A stretch of DNA of 64,000 bases, from assembly GCA_035541475.1 (NCBI GenBank), contig DATKND010000050.1, positions 1 to 64,000 on the forward strand. Reading direction: 5' to 3'. Position numbers and translations under genes: made by a program. Each line of letters begins with the position of its first letter. Within the stretch, counting starts at the first letter, position 1. Positions 34,539 through 44,993 of this stretch are shown here, in pieces. The notes below the pieces were generated by a model. That model was given only the letters and a program-made list of their open reading frames with translations. It was not told where the DNA came from and did no database searches. The stretch is from DASUFZ01 sp035541475 (lineage in GTDB: Bacteria > Myxococcota_A > UBA9160 > SMWR01).

Positions 34539-35530
34539 GCCGCGCGCTCGTCACGGGCATCACGGGTCAGGACGGCTCCTACCTCGCGGAGCTGCTGCTC
34601 GAGAAGGGCTACGAGGTGCACGGCATGGTGCGCCGCTCGAGCACGGAGAGCTTCGAGCGCATCGCGCACATCGCGGATCGCGTGAAGCTCCACCAGGCCG
34701 ATCTGCTCGACCAGAGCTCGATCGTGAGCCTGTTGCGCGCGGTGCGGCCGCGCGAGCTCTACAATCTCGCGGCGCAGTCGTTCGTGCCGACGAGCTGGCT
34801 CCAGCCGTCGTTGACCGGCGAGTTCACCGCGCTCGGCGTGACGCGCATGCTCGACGCCGTGCGTCTCGTGGACCCGCAGATCCGCTTCTACCAGGCGTCG
34901 AGTTCCGAGATGTACGGGCGCGTGCGCGAGATGCCCCAGAACGAGTCGACGTCGTTCTACCCGCGCAGCCCCTATGCCGTGGCCAAGGCCTACGGCCACT
35001 GGATCACCGTCAACTACCGGGAGAGCTACGGACTCTTCGCGGTGTCGGGGATCCTGTTCAACCACGAGTCGCCGCGCCGCGGACGCGAGTTCGTCACGCG
35101 GCGCATCAGCGAGGGCGTCGCCCGCATCAAGCTCGGCCTCCAGGACGAGCTCACGCTCGGAAATCTCGACGCGCGCCGCGACTGGGGCTACGCGCCCGAA
35201 TACGTCGAGGCGATGTGGCGCATGCTCCAGCAGTCCGCTCCCGCCGACTACGTCGTCGGCACGGGAGTACACCACTCGGTGCAGCAGTGCGTCGACTTCG
35301 CCTTCGAGCACGTGGGCCTCGATCCGGCCGACTTCGTGCGCATCGATCCCTCGCTGCTGCGCCCCGCCGAGGTCGACACCTTGCTCGCCGACCCAACCAA
35401 GGCGCGCGAGCAGCTCGGATGGTCGGCGAAGACCAGCTTCCGCGAGCTCGTCCGCATCATGGTCGAAGCCGATCTCGAGCGCGGCGAGGCGGCGAGCGGC
35501 GCGCGGCGCGGTCGCGGGCGCGCGCGATGA
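34535..35530 (+). CDS. gmd: GDP-mannose 4,6-dehydratase
   Basis: 331 residues. The extended SDR motif TGITGQDGSYLAELLLEKGY and GMVRRSS near the N terminus are specific to GMD. The active-site region has YPRSPYAVAKAYGHW (YxxxK) and then FNHESPRRG. The enzyme makes GDP-4-keto-6-deoxymannose, the precursor of GDP-fucose, rhamnose or perosamine. It uses product from the mannose-1-phosphate guanylyltransferase at 38756. GTG start overlaps the previous stop and its own stop overlaps the next ATG. A dedicated reductase or aminotransferase for the next step is not obvious here, though the epimerase-like neighbours could include one. Confidence 0.9.
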   Translation: MSRALVTGITGQDGSYLAELLLEKGYEVHGMVRRSSTESFERIAHIADRVKLHQADLLDQSSIVSLLRAVRPRELYNLAAQSFVPTSWLQPSLTGEFTALGVTRMLDAVRLVDPQIRFYQASSSEMYGRVREMPQNESTSFYPRSPYAVAKAYGHWITVNYRESYGLFAVSGILFNHESPRRGREFVTRRISEGVARIKLGLQDELTLGNLDARRDWGYAPEYVEAMWRMLQQSAPADYVVGTGVHHSVQQCVDFAFEHVGLDPADFVRIDPSLLRPAEVDTLLADPTKAREQLGWSAKTSFRELVRIMVEADLERGEAASGARRGRGRAR

Positions 35531-36485
35531 GTCGCGCGGAGTGCGTGCTGGTGACGGGAGCCGCGGGCTTCATCGGCTCGACCCTGGTCGAGCGCCTGCT
35601 CGCCGACGGCCGGCGCGTGGTCGGGATCGACTCCTTCGATTCGTTCTACGCGCCCGAGCAGAAATGGCGAAATCTTCGCGTCGCGCAGGACCACCGCGGC
35701 TTCCGGCTGATCGAGGGCGACGTGCGCGACGCGTCCGCCGTGGGTCGCGCGCTCGAGTCGGGTCCGTGCGACGGACTCGTCCACCTCGCGGCGCTCGCCG
35801 GCGTACGGCCGAGCCTCGAGCGCCCTGCGGAGTACGCCGACGTGAACGTGCGCGGCACCGCGGTCGTGCTCGAGCAGGCGTGCGCGCACGGCATGCCGCG
35901 CGTGGTGTTCGCGTCCTCGTCGTCGGTCTACGGAGAGCGCGCGGACGACGCGCCCTTCCGCGAGAGCGACGCCACGGATGCGCCGGTCTCGCCCTACGCC
36001 GCGACCAAGCGCGCCGGCGAGCTGATCGCGCATGCCTTCCACGCCGCGCGCGGACTCTCCATCGCGTGCGCCCGCATCTTCACCTGCTTCGGCCCGCGCC
36101 AGCGACCCGACCTCGCGATCCGGCGCTTCGCCGAGCGCATGCTGCGCGGCGACTCGGTGCAGGTCTTCGGCGACGGCTCGGCGCTGCGCGACTTCACCTA
36201 CGTGGACGATCTCGTCGCGGGGCTCGTCGCGGCGCTCGACGCCGAGCCCGGCTATGCCGTCTACAACTTCGGCGCGGGCCGCAGCATCTCGGTCGCGCAG
36301 GTGCTCGGCGTTCTCGAGCAGGCGCTCGGGGTGAAGGCGCGCGTCGAGTGGCGGCCCCGGCAGCCGGGCGACGTGTCGCGCACCCTGGCCGACATCGGCG
36401 CCGCGCGCCGCGCGCTCGGCTACGCGCCGCGGATCTCGTTCGAAGAGGGCGTGCGCCGCTTCGCGGCGTGGCTCGAGGAGACGCG

Positions 36486-36489
<4 letters not shown>
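35527..36489 (+). CDS. NAD-dependent epimerase/dehydratase (UDP-glucuronate 4-epimerase-like)
   Basis: 320 residues. TGAAGFIGSTLVERLLADG for NAD binding, IDSFDSFYAPEQKWRNL, then SPYAATKRAGELIAH as active site and FGPRQRPDLAIRRFAERML. The FDSFY..E.K.RNL segment resembles UDP-glucuronate 4-epimerases and this would suit the UDP-sugar dehydrogenase encoded at 37427. The assignment to a specific sugar is an inference. ATGA overlap with gmd and GTGA overlap with the next epimerase show tight coupling. Confidence 0.82.
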
Positions 36490-37426
<937 letters not shown>

Positions 37427-37430
<4 letters not shown>

Positions 37431-38734
37431 ACGTCTGCGTGATCGGCACGGGCTACGTGGGTCTCGTCACCGGCGCCTGCTTCGCCGAGTTCGGCTGCCA
37501 GGTGATCTGCGCCGACGTCGACGGCGCGAAGATCGCGGCGCTGCGCCAGGGTCAGATGCCGATCTACGAGCCCGGGCTCGAGGATCTCGTCGTGCGCAAC
37601 GTCGCGCAGGGTCGGCTCTCCTTCACCACCGACACGGCCGAGGCGGTGCGCGCGTCGCTGGTGGTCTTCATCGCGGTGCCGACGCCGCCGCGCGAGGACG
37701 GCAGCACCGATCTCGGCGCGGTCGAGTCGGTCGCGCGCGAGATCGGGCGCGCGATGGACGGCTACAAGGTGATCGTGAACAAGAGCACCGTGCCGGTCGG
37801 CAGCGCCGTGAAGGTGCGGGGCTGGATCGAAGCCGAGCTGCCGCGCCGCGGGCAGCGGCGCTTCAGCGTCGCGTCGAACCCGGAGTTCCTGCGCGAGGGC
37901 GCCGCGATCGGCGACTTCATGCGGCCCGACCGGGTGGTGATCGGCGCCGACGACGAGGAGGCGACCGCCATCCTGAAGAGCCTCTACCGGCCGCTCTACC
38001 TGATCGAGACGCCGGTAGTGGTGACCAGCGTGGCGACGGCGGAGCTGACGAAGTACGCCGCCAACGCCTTTCTCGCGACCAAGATCTCCTTCATCAACGA
38101 GTTCGCGAATCTCTGCGAGATGGTCGGCGCGGACGTCCACGACATCGCGCGCGCGATCGGACTCGATCGCCGCATCGGCTCGAAGTTCCTGCACCCGGGG
38201 CCGGGCTTCGGCGGGTCGTGCTTCCCGAAGGACACGCGCTCGCTGGCGCACTTCGCGCGCGAGAAGGATTCGCCGGTGCGCATCGTCGAGGCGGTGGTGC
38301 AGGTGAACGAGTCGCAGCAGCGGCGCATGGTCGACAAGATCTCCGCCCTGCTCGACGGGGAGCTCGACGGCCGCGTGATCGGCGCGCTCGGCCTCTCGTT
38401 CAAGCCCGAGACGGACGACATGCGCGACGCGCCTTCGCTGTCGATCCTGCGCGGCCTGATCGAGCGCGGCGCGAGGGTGCGCGCCTACGACCCGCAGGCG
38501 ATGGAGAACTCTCGCAAGCTGCTGCCCGACGTGTTGCTGTGCGAGAACGCCTACGAGGTGTGCGAGGGCGCGGACGCGCTGGTGGTGCTGACCGAGTGGA
38601 ACCAGTTCCGCATGCTCGATCTCGCGCGCGTGAAGTCGCTGCTGCGCCAGCCGCTGGTGGCGGACCTGCGCAACATCTACGACCCCGCCGACATGCGCGA
38701 CGCCGGCTTCACCTACGTGTGCGTGGGTCGTTAG
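37427..38734 (+). CDS. UDP-glucose/GDP-mannose dehydrogenase family protein
   Basis: 435 residues. N-terminal NAD motif VIGTGYVGLVTGACFAEFG, STVPVGS, ASNPEFLREGAAI, TAELTKYAANAFLATKISFINE and the catalytic cysteine motif GPGFGGSCFPKD, followed by the C-terminal UDPGDH domain. The enzyme oxidises a nucleotide sugar twice to the uronic acid, most often UDP-glucose to UDP-glucuronate. With the glucuronate 4-epimerase-like neighbour it would supply uronic acids that the amidotransferases could then convert to amides (inference). Confidence 0.92.
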
Positions 38735-38755
38735 GCACCGCGAGCCGGACCGAGC

Positions 38756-39823
38756 GTGAGCCTCCACGCCGTCATCCTGGCCGGAGGCGCCGGGGAGCGC
38801 TTCTGGCCGGCGTCGCGCGCGCGGCGCCCCAAGCCCTTCCTGCGCGTGGTCGGCGGCCGCACCTTGCTCGACGCGACCTGCCTGCGCGCGCGCCGGATCG
38901 CCGGCCCTTCGCGCGTGTGGGTGGTGTGTGGACGCGAGCACGCGCAGGCGATCCGCCGCGCCACGGGCCTGTCCGCGTCCCGCGTACTGGTCGAGCCCGC
39001 ACGACGCAACACCGCGATGGCGATCGCCTTCGCGGCGGTGCGCATCTCGCGCGCCGATCCGCAGGCGATCCTGGCCGTCCTGCCGGCGGACCATCACATC
39101 CCCGACACCGCCGCGTTCGCCGCCGATCTGCGCGCCGCGGCGCGCGCCGCGCGCGCGGGCGCGCTCGTCACGCTCGGCGTCCGCCCGACGCGTCCGGAGA
39201 CCGGCTACGGCTACATCGACGTCGGCGTTCCGGTCGGCCGCGCGCACCCGCGCCTGCGCCGCGTGCGCCGTTTCGTCGAGAAACCCGAGCGCCGCGTGGC
39301 CGAGCGCTACCTGCGCGGCGGACGCCACCTGTGGAACGCCGGCATCTTCGTCTTCTCCGCGCGCGCGATCCTCGAGGAGATCGAGGCGCACGCCCCCGAT
39401 CTCGCAGCCGCCCTCGAGCCGCTGCGCGCGCGCGCCCGCAGCTCGAGCGCGGAGCTGGCCCGCAGCTATCGCCGCGCGCCGTCGCTGCCGATCGACGTCG
39501 CGGTGATGGAGCGGAGCCGGCGCGTCTGGACCTTGCCGGTGCGCTGGCGCTGGAGTGACGTCGGGACGTGGGAATCGCTGGCCGGAGAGCTCGGTGTCGC
39601 CCCGGGCCGCTCCCGGCTCCTGGCCGGAGACCTCGTCTACGACGATGGCGCCGGCAACCTGGTCTGGGGGCTCGATGGCAAGGCGGTGGCACTGCTCGGA
39701 GTATCGGGTCTCGCCGTGATCGATGCGGGCGATGCCCTGCTCGTGGCCCGCCTGGATCGCAGCAACGAGGTGCGGGCTATCGTCCAAGGCCTAAAGGAGA
39801 AGGGCCGACTGGACGTCACGTAG
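38756..39823 (+). CDS. manC: mannose-1-phosphate guanylyltransferase
   Basis: 355 residues. Signature VILAGGAGERFWPASR with RPKPFL at the N terminus, PADHHIPD, TGYGYIDVG, FVEKPERRVAERYL, WNAGIFVF and WSDVGTWESL. This is the single-domain form without the phosphomannose isomerase part. It makes GDP-mannose for gmd (34535) and for mannosyl transfer. GTG start 21 nt after the dehydrogenase. It is followed within 7 nt by a stem-loop, so it may end the transcript that starts at prsR. Confidence 0.9.
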   Translation: MSLHAVILAGGAGERFWPASRARRPKPFLRVVGGRTLLDATCLRARRIAGPSRVWVVCGREHAQAIRRATGLSASRVLVEPARRNTAMAIAFAAVRISRADPQAILAVLPADHHIPDTAAFAADLRAAARAARAGALVTLGVRPTRPETGYGYIDVGVPVGRAHPRLRRVRRFVEKPERRVAERYLRGGRHLWNAGIFVFSARAILEEIEAHAPDLAAALEPLRARARSSSAELARSYRRAPSLPIDVAVMERSRRVWTLPVRWRWSDVGTWESLAGELGVAPGRSRLLAGDLVYDDGAGNLVWGLDGKAVALLGVSGLAVIDAGDALLVARLDRSNEVRAIVQGLKEKGRLDVT

Positions 39824-39829
39824 TCGGGC

Positions 39830-39844
39830 GGGGGAGCTTCCCCT
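39830..39844 (+). terminator. short stem-loop after manC
   Basis: Arms GGGGGA and TCCCCC (39830-39835 and 39839-39844) with a 3-nt loop, 7 nt after the manC stop. There is no T-tract, so intrinsic termination is uncertain; it marks the longest gap since the start of the export operon. Confidence 0.35.
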
Positions 39845-39921
39845 CGGAGGCCTGGGTCCGGGATCGGGGGCTCGGAGGAACAGAGACACCTGGAGGCGGC
39901 AAGGTGGGAAGAGAGCAAGTC

Positions 39922-40602
39922 ATGGCGATGCCGCGGCGAGGTCGGGAGGCACTCGACTCCCTGCGCAACATCCCGCTCTTCTCGTCGGTGCGCGATGCGG
40001 ACCTCGAGAGCATCGCGGCGCTGCTGATCGAGCGGCGCTTCCCGAGACACAAGACCATCGTCGAAGAGGGACTGCCCGGCGACTACATGTACGTGATCTG
40101 CGAAGGTCGCGTGCAGGTCTCGAAGCTCTCCGACGACGGTCGCGAGAAGATCCTCGAGTTCCTCGATGCGGGCGACTTCTTCGGCGAGATGTCGCTGCTG
40201 GACAACGCGCCGCGCTCGGCCAGCGTCCGCGCGCTCACCGACTCTCGCATCCTGGCGCTCTCGCGCGCCGACTTCCTCGCCGTGCTGCGACGCAGTCCCG
40301 ATCTCGCGATGGCAGTGATCCAGGAGCTGACGCGGCGCCTGCGCCGCGTCGACGATCAGGCCTCGTCACTCTCGTTCCAGCGCGTCGAGGAACGCACCAA
40401 GGGTCTGCTGGTGCGGCTCGCGAAGCAGGATCCGCAGCGCATCGATCGGCGCGTCACGCCGGCGCTCACACACCAGCAGATCGCGGACATGATCGGAACC
40501 TCGCGGGAGACGGTCACGCGCGCCCTGAAGGGCCTGAAGGAGCGCGGCTGGCTCGAGCAGGAGGGCAAGAAGTACCTCGTGCCCGCGAAGGAAGAGGACT
40601 GA
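39922..40602 (+). CDS. Crp/Fnr family transcription regulator
   Basis: 226 residues. Cyclic-nucleotide-binding fold (about residues 15-130) with LPGDYMYVICEGRVQVSK, FFGEMSLLDNAPRSASVRAL and a C-terminal Crp-type winged helix: RVTPALTHQQIADMIGTSRETVTRALKGLKERG. No Fnr-type cysteine cluster is seen at the N terminus, so it is Crp-like rather than oxygen-sensing. The FGEMSLLDN..RSASV block is close to the Crp phosphate-binding cassette. ATG at 39922 is supported by GGGAAGAGAG upstream. Between EPS genes and prsT, it may control this locus, but no binding site was identified. Confidence 0.9.
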   Translation: MAMPRRGREALDSLRNIPLFSSVRDADLESIAALLIERRFPRHKTIVEEGLPGDYMYVICEGRVQVSKLSDDGREKILEFLDAGDFFGEMSLLDNAPRSASVRALTDSRILALSRADFLAVLRRSPDLAMAVIQELTRRLRRVDDQASSLSFQRVEERTKGLLVRLAKQDPQRIDRRVTPALTHQQIADMIGTSRETVTRALKGLKERGWLEQEGKKYLVPAKEED

Positions 40603-40823
40603 GGTCGGACGCCGGCGAGCCGCTTCTCATCGCCGAGCGGGTCTGATCTTCTGAACTTTGCTCGGCTTCGCTTCGCTGCGCGCCAGGGCTTCGCCCCGGC
40701 TTGGCCCCCCCTTGCCGACTCCGGGGATCGATTGAACCCTAGGCTTCCCGCCGGGTTCCAAGGCCCGGCAACTGTGTGTCCGCCCGGCGGTGTCGTCTGG
40801 CGTATCGGGGGTCCGGCCAAGCA
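40603..40823. other. 221-bp intergenic region with dispersed repeat and hairpin
   Basis: Contains the minus-strand copy of the dispersed repeat (33-nt core 40651-40683) and a GGGC-TTC-GCCC hairpin at 40686-40696, followed by a run of seven C. No gene is seen. It should hold the promoter of the PrsT-like gene, but no clear promoter is visible. Confidence 0.5.
40635..40683 (-). repeat. dispersed intergenic repeat, copy A
   Basis: On the minus strand the 33-nt core (40683 down to 40651) aligns without gaps to copies at 48403-48435 (27/33 identical) and 53695-53727 (26/33). In one frame the copies read RSEAKPS-like peptides. The similarity continues to a GACCC element at the end. Confidence 0.7.
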
Positions 40824-43286
40824 ATGCGCATCCACATCGTTCGAGCTCTCACCGCGGGGCTCACCCTGTTCCTGCTGGCGGCCTGCCAGTCCGACTCGGA
40901 GAAGATCTCCCAGCATCTCTCTCGCGGGCAGGAGTACTTCGACGCGCAGAAGTGGCCCGAGGCGATCATCGAGTACAAGAACGTGCTCCAGATAAACCCG
41001 AACCACGCGGAGGCGCACTGGAAGCTCTCGCAGGCGTACCTGAAGAGCGACAAGCCGCGCGAGGGATTCTGGGAGCTGCGCGAGACGGTCCGCCTGGATC
41101 CGAAGAACCGCGACGCGAAGCTCCAGTTCGCGCAGATCTCGATCTACGCCGGCGAGCTCGAAGAGGCGCTGACCCGCGCGAACGAGGCGATCGCCGACGA
41201 CAACACCAAGGCCGACGCCTACATGGTCGCCGCGCAGGCGCACGAGGCGCTCAAGCAGGTGGACGAGGCGAAGGCTGCCTACGCGCGCGCGGTCGAACTC
41301 GAGCCCGATCTGGTCCCGCCGCGCATCCTCTACGCCAGCTTCCTGCGCCGGAACAACGACCGCCAGGGCGCCGAGGCGCAGTATCTCGAGGCGAGCAAAC
41401 GCGCTCCTTCGCCGGAGACGTACGTGGCGCTCGCGGGCTTCTACGCCGAGGGCGGAGATCGCGACCCCGAGGCGGAGGACGCCTACAAGAAGGCGCTCGA
41501 GACCTCGAAGGAGGGCCAGATCGTCGGCGCCTACTCGGTGCTCGCGTCCTTCTACTATGTGCGCGATCGCTTCCCGGACGCGGTCGCCACGCTCGAGAAG
41601 GGCATCGAGGCGACCAACAACTCCGTCGACCTGATCTACCTGCTCGCGCGCATGTACCGCGAGAAGGGCGACCAGGCCAAGGCGGACCAGCTCGCCCAGA
41701 AGGCGACCGAGGTCAAGCCCGACGACTACCACACGCACCTGGTGCTCTCGGCGTACCGCGACCAGATCGGCGACCTCGACGGCGCGCTCGAAGCCGCGCG
41801 CAACGGGCAGAAGGTCGCGCCGAAGGACACGTTCGACGCCGACTTGCGCGTGGCCGAGGTGCTGCTCGAGATCGGCTTCACGCGCAAGGAGCCCGACAAG
41901 GTCAAGGAGGGCCGCGAGATCGTCGACCGCGTGCTCGCCGCCAAGCCGACCGATCCGGGCTGCCTGTTCGTCAAGTCGAAGCTCGACATCGCGGAGAAGC
42001 GCTACGACGACGCGATCCGCGAGCTACGCAGCGCGATCGATCAGCAGCCGGACTGGGCCAAGGCTCACTTCCTGCTCGGCTCGGCGCTCGCGCTCTCGGG
42101 CGAGCGCACGGCGGCCCGCACGGAGCTCGCCCGCGCGCTCGAAATCGACGGCACGATGGTCGACGCGCGCCGCCTTCTCGCCGACGTCCACGCAGCGCTC
42201 GGCGAGCACGAGTACGCGGTCGAAGAGGGGCGCCGCTACCTGAAGGAGCGTCCGGACGCGATCAACGTGCGCCTGCGCGTCGCCCAGAGCCTGATGAACC
42301 TCGATCGTGTCGACGAGGCGCTCCAGGAGATCCAGGTCGTCGACGAGTCGAAGCGCAACGCCGAGGTGAACTACGCGATCGCGCGGATCTACCTGCGCAA
42401 GGGCCGCCTCGACATGGCGCGCAAGTTCCTCGAGAAGGCGCTGACCGAGCAGCCGCACCACCCCGACATCCTCTCCAACCTGCTCACCATCGACAGCTCC
42501 GAGGGACGCACGGAAGAGTCGGCGAAGCGCATCAAGGCCGCGCTCGCCGAGGAGCCGAACAACGCGAACCTGCAGCAGCTCGCCGGCCGCCTCTACGTGA
42601 TCGAGAACAAGAACGACGAGGCGGAGGCCGCCTTCAAGAAGGCGATCGAGCTCGATCCGAACCTGATGACGAGCTATCGGCTGCTCGCGCAGTTCTACGC
42701 GCGCACGGGCCGCACGGGTGAGACGATCGGCACCTACGAGAAGGCGCTCCAGGTCAAGGAGGACCAGCCGCAGATCCACCACTTCCTCGGCGTGCTCTAC
42801 GAGTTCGGCGGCGAGCGGGACCGCGCGGTGCAGCACTACGAGGCGGCGATCCGCTACGAGCCGAACCTCGGCGAGGCCAAGAACAACCTCGCCTACCTCT
42901 TCGCCGAGAAGGGCGAGAACCTCGACCGCGCGCTCGACCTCGCGCAGGAGGCGAAGGCCCTGATGCCGGACGATCCGAACACGGCCGACACGCTCGGGTG
43001 GGTGCTCTACCGGCGCGGCGTGCCGTCGGCGGCGATCGGCTACCTGAAGGAGGCGGCGGCGGGCACGCGCCCCGGCGACTCCAACCTCGGCCTGATCCGC
43101 TACCACCTCGCGCTCGCCTACGAGGCGAGCGGGGACAAGGCCAATGCCAAGGAGGCCGCCCAGCAGGCGCTCGCGGACCACCAGAACTTCACGACCTCCC
43201 AGAAGGCCGCGGGAGCCGCGGCGGTGCCGGATCCGCCCTGGATTCCCGACGCGCGCAGCCTGATCCAGCGGACGGCGAGCCAGTAG
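40824..43286 (+). CDS. prsT: PrsT-like exosortase-system TPR lipoprotein
   Basis: 820 residues. Signal peptide with lipobox LAAC (Cys at about residue 19, ALTAGLTLFLLAACQSD). The rest is some 18-20 tetratricopeptide repeats, for example AIIEYKNVLQINPNHAEAHW, KAAYARAVELEPDLVPPR and AEAAFKKAIELDPNLMTSYR. Length, lipoprotein start and locus match the PEP-CTERM TPR-repeat lipoprotein PrsT (TIGR02917 type), thought to scaffold the export complex. ATG at 40824 is chosen as it gives a clean signal peptide. It stands alone after a 221-bp gap, so it probably has its own promoter. Confidence 0.85.
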   Translation: MRIHIVRALTAGLTLFLLAACQSDSEKISQHLSRGQEYFDAQKWPEAIIEYKNVLQINPNHAEAHWKLSQAYLKSDKPREGFWELRETVRLDPKNRDAKLQFAQISIYAGELEEALTRANEAIADDNTKADAYMVAAQAHEALKQVDEAKAAYARAVELEPDLVPPRILYASFLRRNNDRQGAEAQYLEASKRAPSPETYVALAGFYAEGGDRDPEAEDAYKKALETSKEGQIVGAYSVLASFYYVRDRFPDAVATLEKGIEATNNSVDLIYLLARMYREKGDQAKADQLAQKATEVKPDDYHTHLVLSAYRDQIGDLDGALEAARNGQKVAPKDTFDADLRVAEVLLEIGFTRKEPDKVKEGREIVDRVLAAKPTDPGCLFVKSKLDIAEKRYDDAIRELRSAIDQQPDWAKAHFLLGSALALSGERTAARTELARALEIDGTMVDARRLLADVHAALGEHEYAVEEGRRYLKERPDAINVRLRVAQSLMNLDRVDEALQEIQVVDESKRNAEVNYAIARIYLRKGRLDMARKFLEKALTEQPHHPDILSNLLTIDSSEGRTEESAKRIKAALAEEPNNANLQQLAGRLYVIENKNDEAEAAFKKAIELDPNLMTSYRLLAQFYARTGRTGETIGTYEKALQVKEDQPQIHHFLGVLYEFGGERDRAVQHYEAAIRYEPNLGEAKNNLAYLFAEKGENLDRALDLAQEAKALMPDDPNTADTLGWVLYRRGVPSAAIGYLKEAAAGTRPGDSNLGLIRYHLALAYEASGDKANAKEAAQQALADHQNFTTSQKAAGAAAVPDPPWIPDARSLIQRTASQ

Positions 43287-43398
43287 CTCGCCGCTCCGCT
43301 CCGGTTCGGCAGAACACGCGCATCAAGCCGCGACACCGGCGCGCCGATAGGGCGCCGGAGGTCCCCTCCGTGGGGTCCTCTGCACGCGGAGGGATGCG
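43287..43398. other. intergenic region with stem-loop
   Basis: 112 bp. A stem-loop with 7-bp arms (CCGGCGC 43336-43342, GCGCCGG 43352-43358) and a 9-nt loop is followed by a second small hairpin (GGAGG/CCTCC, 43357-43369). No T-tract. It may end the prsT transcript. Confidence 0.45.
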
Positions 43399-44877
43399 AT
43401 GACGTGGAGCAAGCTCGGGCTCCTGGTTCCGGCGTTGACGGTGGGCTGGCTCGCCGGCGCGGCGGCCGGGGACGAGGTCGCGCCGAATCCGGCGCCGGCC
43501 AGTGGCGCCGTCGCGGATCTCCCGCCCGATGATCCCGCCGCGCTCCCGAGCGCCGATGCCGCGCAGCACGAGGCGACCCAGCCTGCCGCGGTCGCCGACC
43601 AGACACCGGCTGGCGACGCCGCTGCGCCCGCCGCACAGGGCAGCGAGCCCGCGATGGCTGCGCCGGCCGACGCCGCGGGCGCGGAGGCGCAGACGAGCGG
43701 TGCGACCGCCGCGAAGCCGAGCGAGTCCGAGCCCGTCGCGCCGGCGCTCGGCGCCATCGGCTACGACTCACAGGGACGCCAGGGCCGCGTCCACATCGTG
43801 CGCAAGGGCGACACGCTCTGGCACATCTCAGAAGCCTATCTCGGCACGCCGTGGGTGTGGCCGTCGATCTGGCGCGACAACGGGCAGGTCGCGAATCCGC
43901 ACCGCATCTATCCGGGCGATCGCATCTGGATCACGCCGAACGAGATGCGGAAGGTCAGCGCCGAGGAGGCGGCGGAGCTGCTGTCCAACCTGCCGCCCGG
44001 ACAGCCGGCCGAGCCGGCCGCCGCCGAGGAGGTCTTCCCGGCTGCGCCCGCGCCCGAGGCGGCGCCCGCCGCGACGCCGGCCGCGCCGGCTAGCGTCCAC
44101 GTCTCGGCGCGCGAGTCGACGGGCCTGCTCACGGCCGAGGAGTACGAGGCCGCGGGAAGCATCGTCGGCCGGGTGCCCGAGCGCGTGTTCATGTCGCAGG
44201 AGGATCAGGTCTACATCGGCGTCGGCGAGGGCAGCGTGAAGGTCGGCGACCAGCTCACGATCTTCCGCACGCGCGACAAGGTCTACGATCCCGACACCGG
44301 CCGGTTGCTCGGCTACCACGTCGAGTTCCTCGGCTATGTCGAGGTGACCGAGACGCATCCCGAAGCGTCGCTCGCGCGCATCCGTATGTCGACCGGCGAG
44401 GTCATCGAGGGCGACCGCGTGACGCCGCGCCAGCCGATGCCGCAGGACGTCGCGCTGCGACCGAGCCCCCAAGTCGACGGCATGGTCTGCTACTTCCCAC
44501 AGAAGCGCGTGGTGATCGCCTGGAACGACTTTGTGTACCTGAACCGGGGCAGCACCGACGGCCTCGAGGTCGGCAGCCCGCTCGAGGTGTTCCGACTCGG
44601 CTACACGACGGAAGAGCCGGTGCGCGACGAGCGGGTGCAGGTTCCGGATCGCGTGATCGCGAAGCTCGTGGTCGTGCGCGTCGGCGAGCGGAGCTCGGTC
44701 GCGCTCGTCACCAAGGCCACGACGGAGCTGAAGCTCGGCGACCGCTTCCGCGGTGCCGTCGACGTGTCGGACATGGCCACGACGCCGCCTCCGGCGGAGG
44801 TCGCGATCCCGGTGGACCAGGATCGTGCGCGCGGGACGGTCGGCCGCAGCGCGCACCCGGCGAGCCGACGACACTAG
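43399..44877 (+). CDS. exported LysM-domain protein
   Basis: 492 residues. Signal peptide (MTWSKLGLLVPALTVGWLAG..A), then about 100 residues of Ala/Pro/Asp-rich linker. A LysM domain follows near residues 130-180 (VHIVRKGDTLWHISEAYLGT, ending HRIYPGDRIWI). A further Ala/Pro linker leads to a C-terminal region with two similar beta-rich units (DQVYIGVGEGSVKVGDQLTI and DFVYLNRGSTDGLEVGSPLE), reminiscent of FlgT-type domains. LysM binds peptidoglycan, so this is probably a periplasmic cell-wall-binding protein. In deltaproteobacterial genomes such a gene often precedes dprA. Confidence 0.82.
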   Translation: MTWSKLGLLVPALTVGWLAGAAAGDEVAPNPAPASGAVADLPPDDPAALPSADAAQHEATQPAAVADQTPAGDAAAPAAQGSEPAMAAPADAAGAEAQTSGATAAKPSESEPVAPALGAIGYDSQGRQGRVHIVRKGDTLWHISEAYLGTPWVWPSIWRDNGQVANPHRIYPGDRIWITPNEMRKVSAEEAAELLSNLPPGQPAEPAAAEEVFPAAPAPEAAPAATPAAPASVHVSARESTGLLTAEEYEAAGSIVGRVPERVFMSQEDQVYIGVGEGSVKVGDQLTIFRTRDKVYDPDTGRLLGYHVEFLGYVEVTETHPEASLARIRMSTGEVIEGDRVTPRQPMPQDVALRPSPQVDGMVCYFPQKRVVIAWNDFVYLNRGSTDGLEVGSPLEVFRLGYTTEEPVRDERVQVPDRVIAKLVVVRVGERSSVALVTKATTELKLGDRFRGAVDVSDMATTPPPAEVAIPVDQDRARGTVGRSAHPASRRH

Positions 44878-44933
44878 ACCGTCGACGCGGCATCGGTCCG
44901 CGCCCGCGCTCGCCGCGCGCGTGATCGCTGCAC

Positions 44934-44963
44934 GCTTGCCCGCGTGCCGAGGCGCGGGCAAGC
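44934..44963 (+). terminator. strong stem-loop between LysM gene and dprA
   Basis: Perfect 11-bp arms GCTTGCCCGCG (44934-44944) and CGCGGGCAAGC (44953-44963) with an 8-nt loop, 57 nt after the LysM gene stop. No U-rich tail follows, so it is a candidate terminator or mRNA-processing structure only. Confidence 0.5.
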
Positions 44964-44993
44964 TCACGGCCCTCCGGTCCCCGGAGAGATGCC

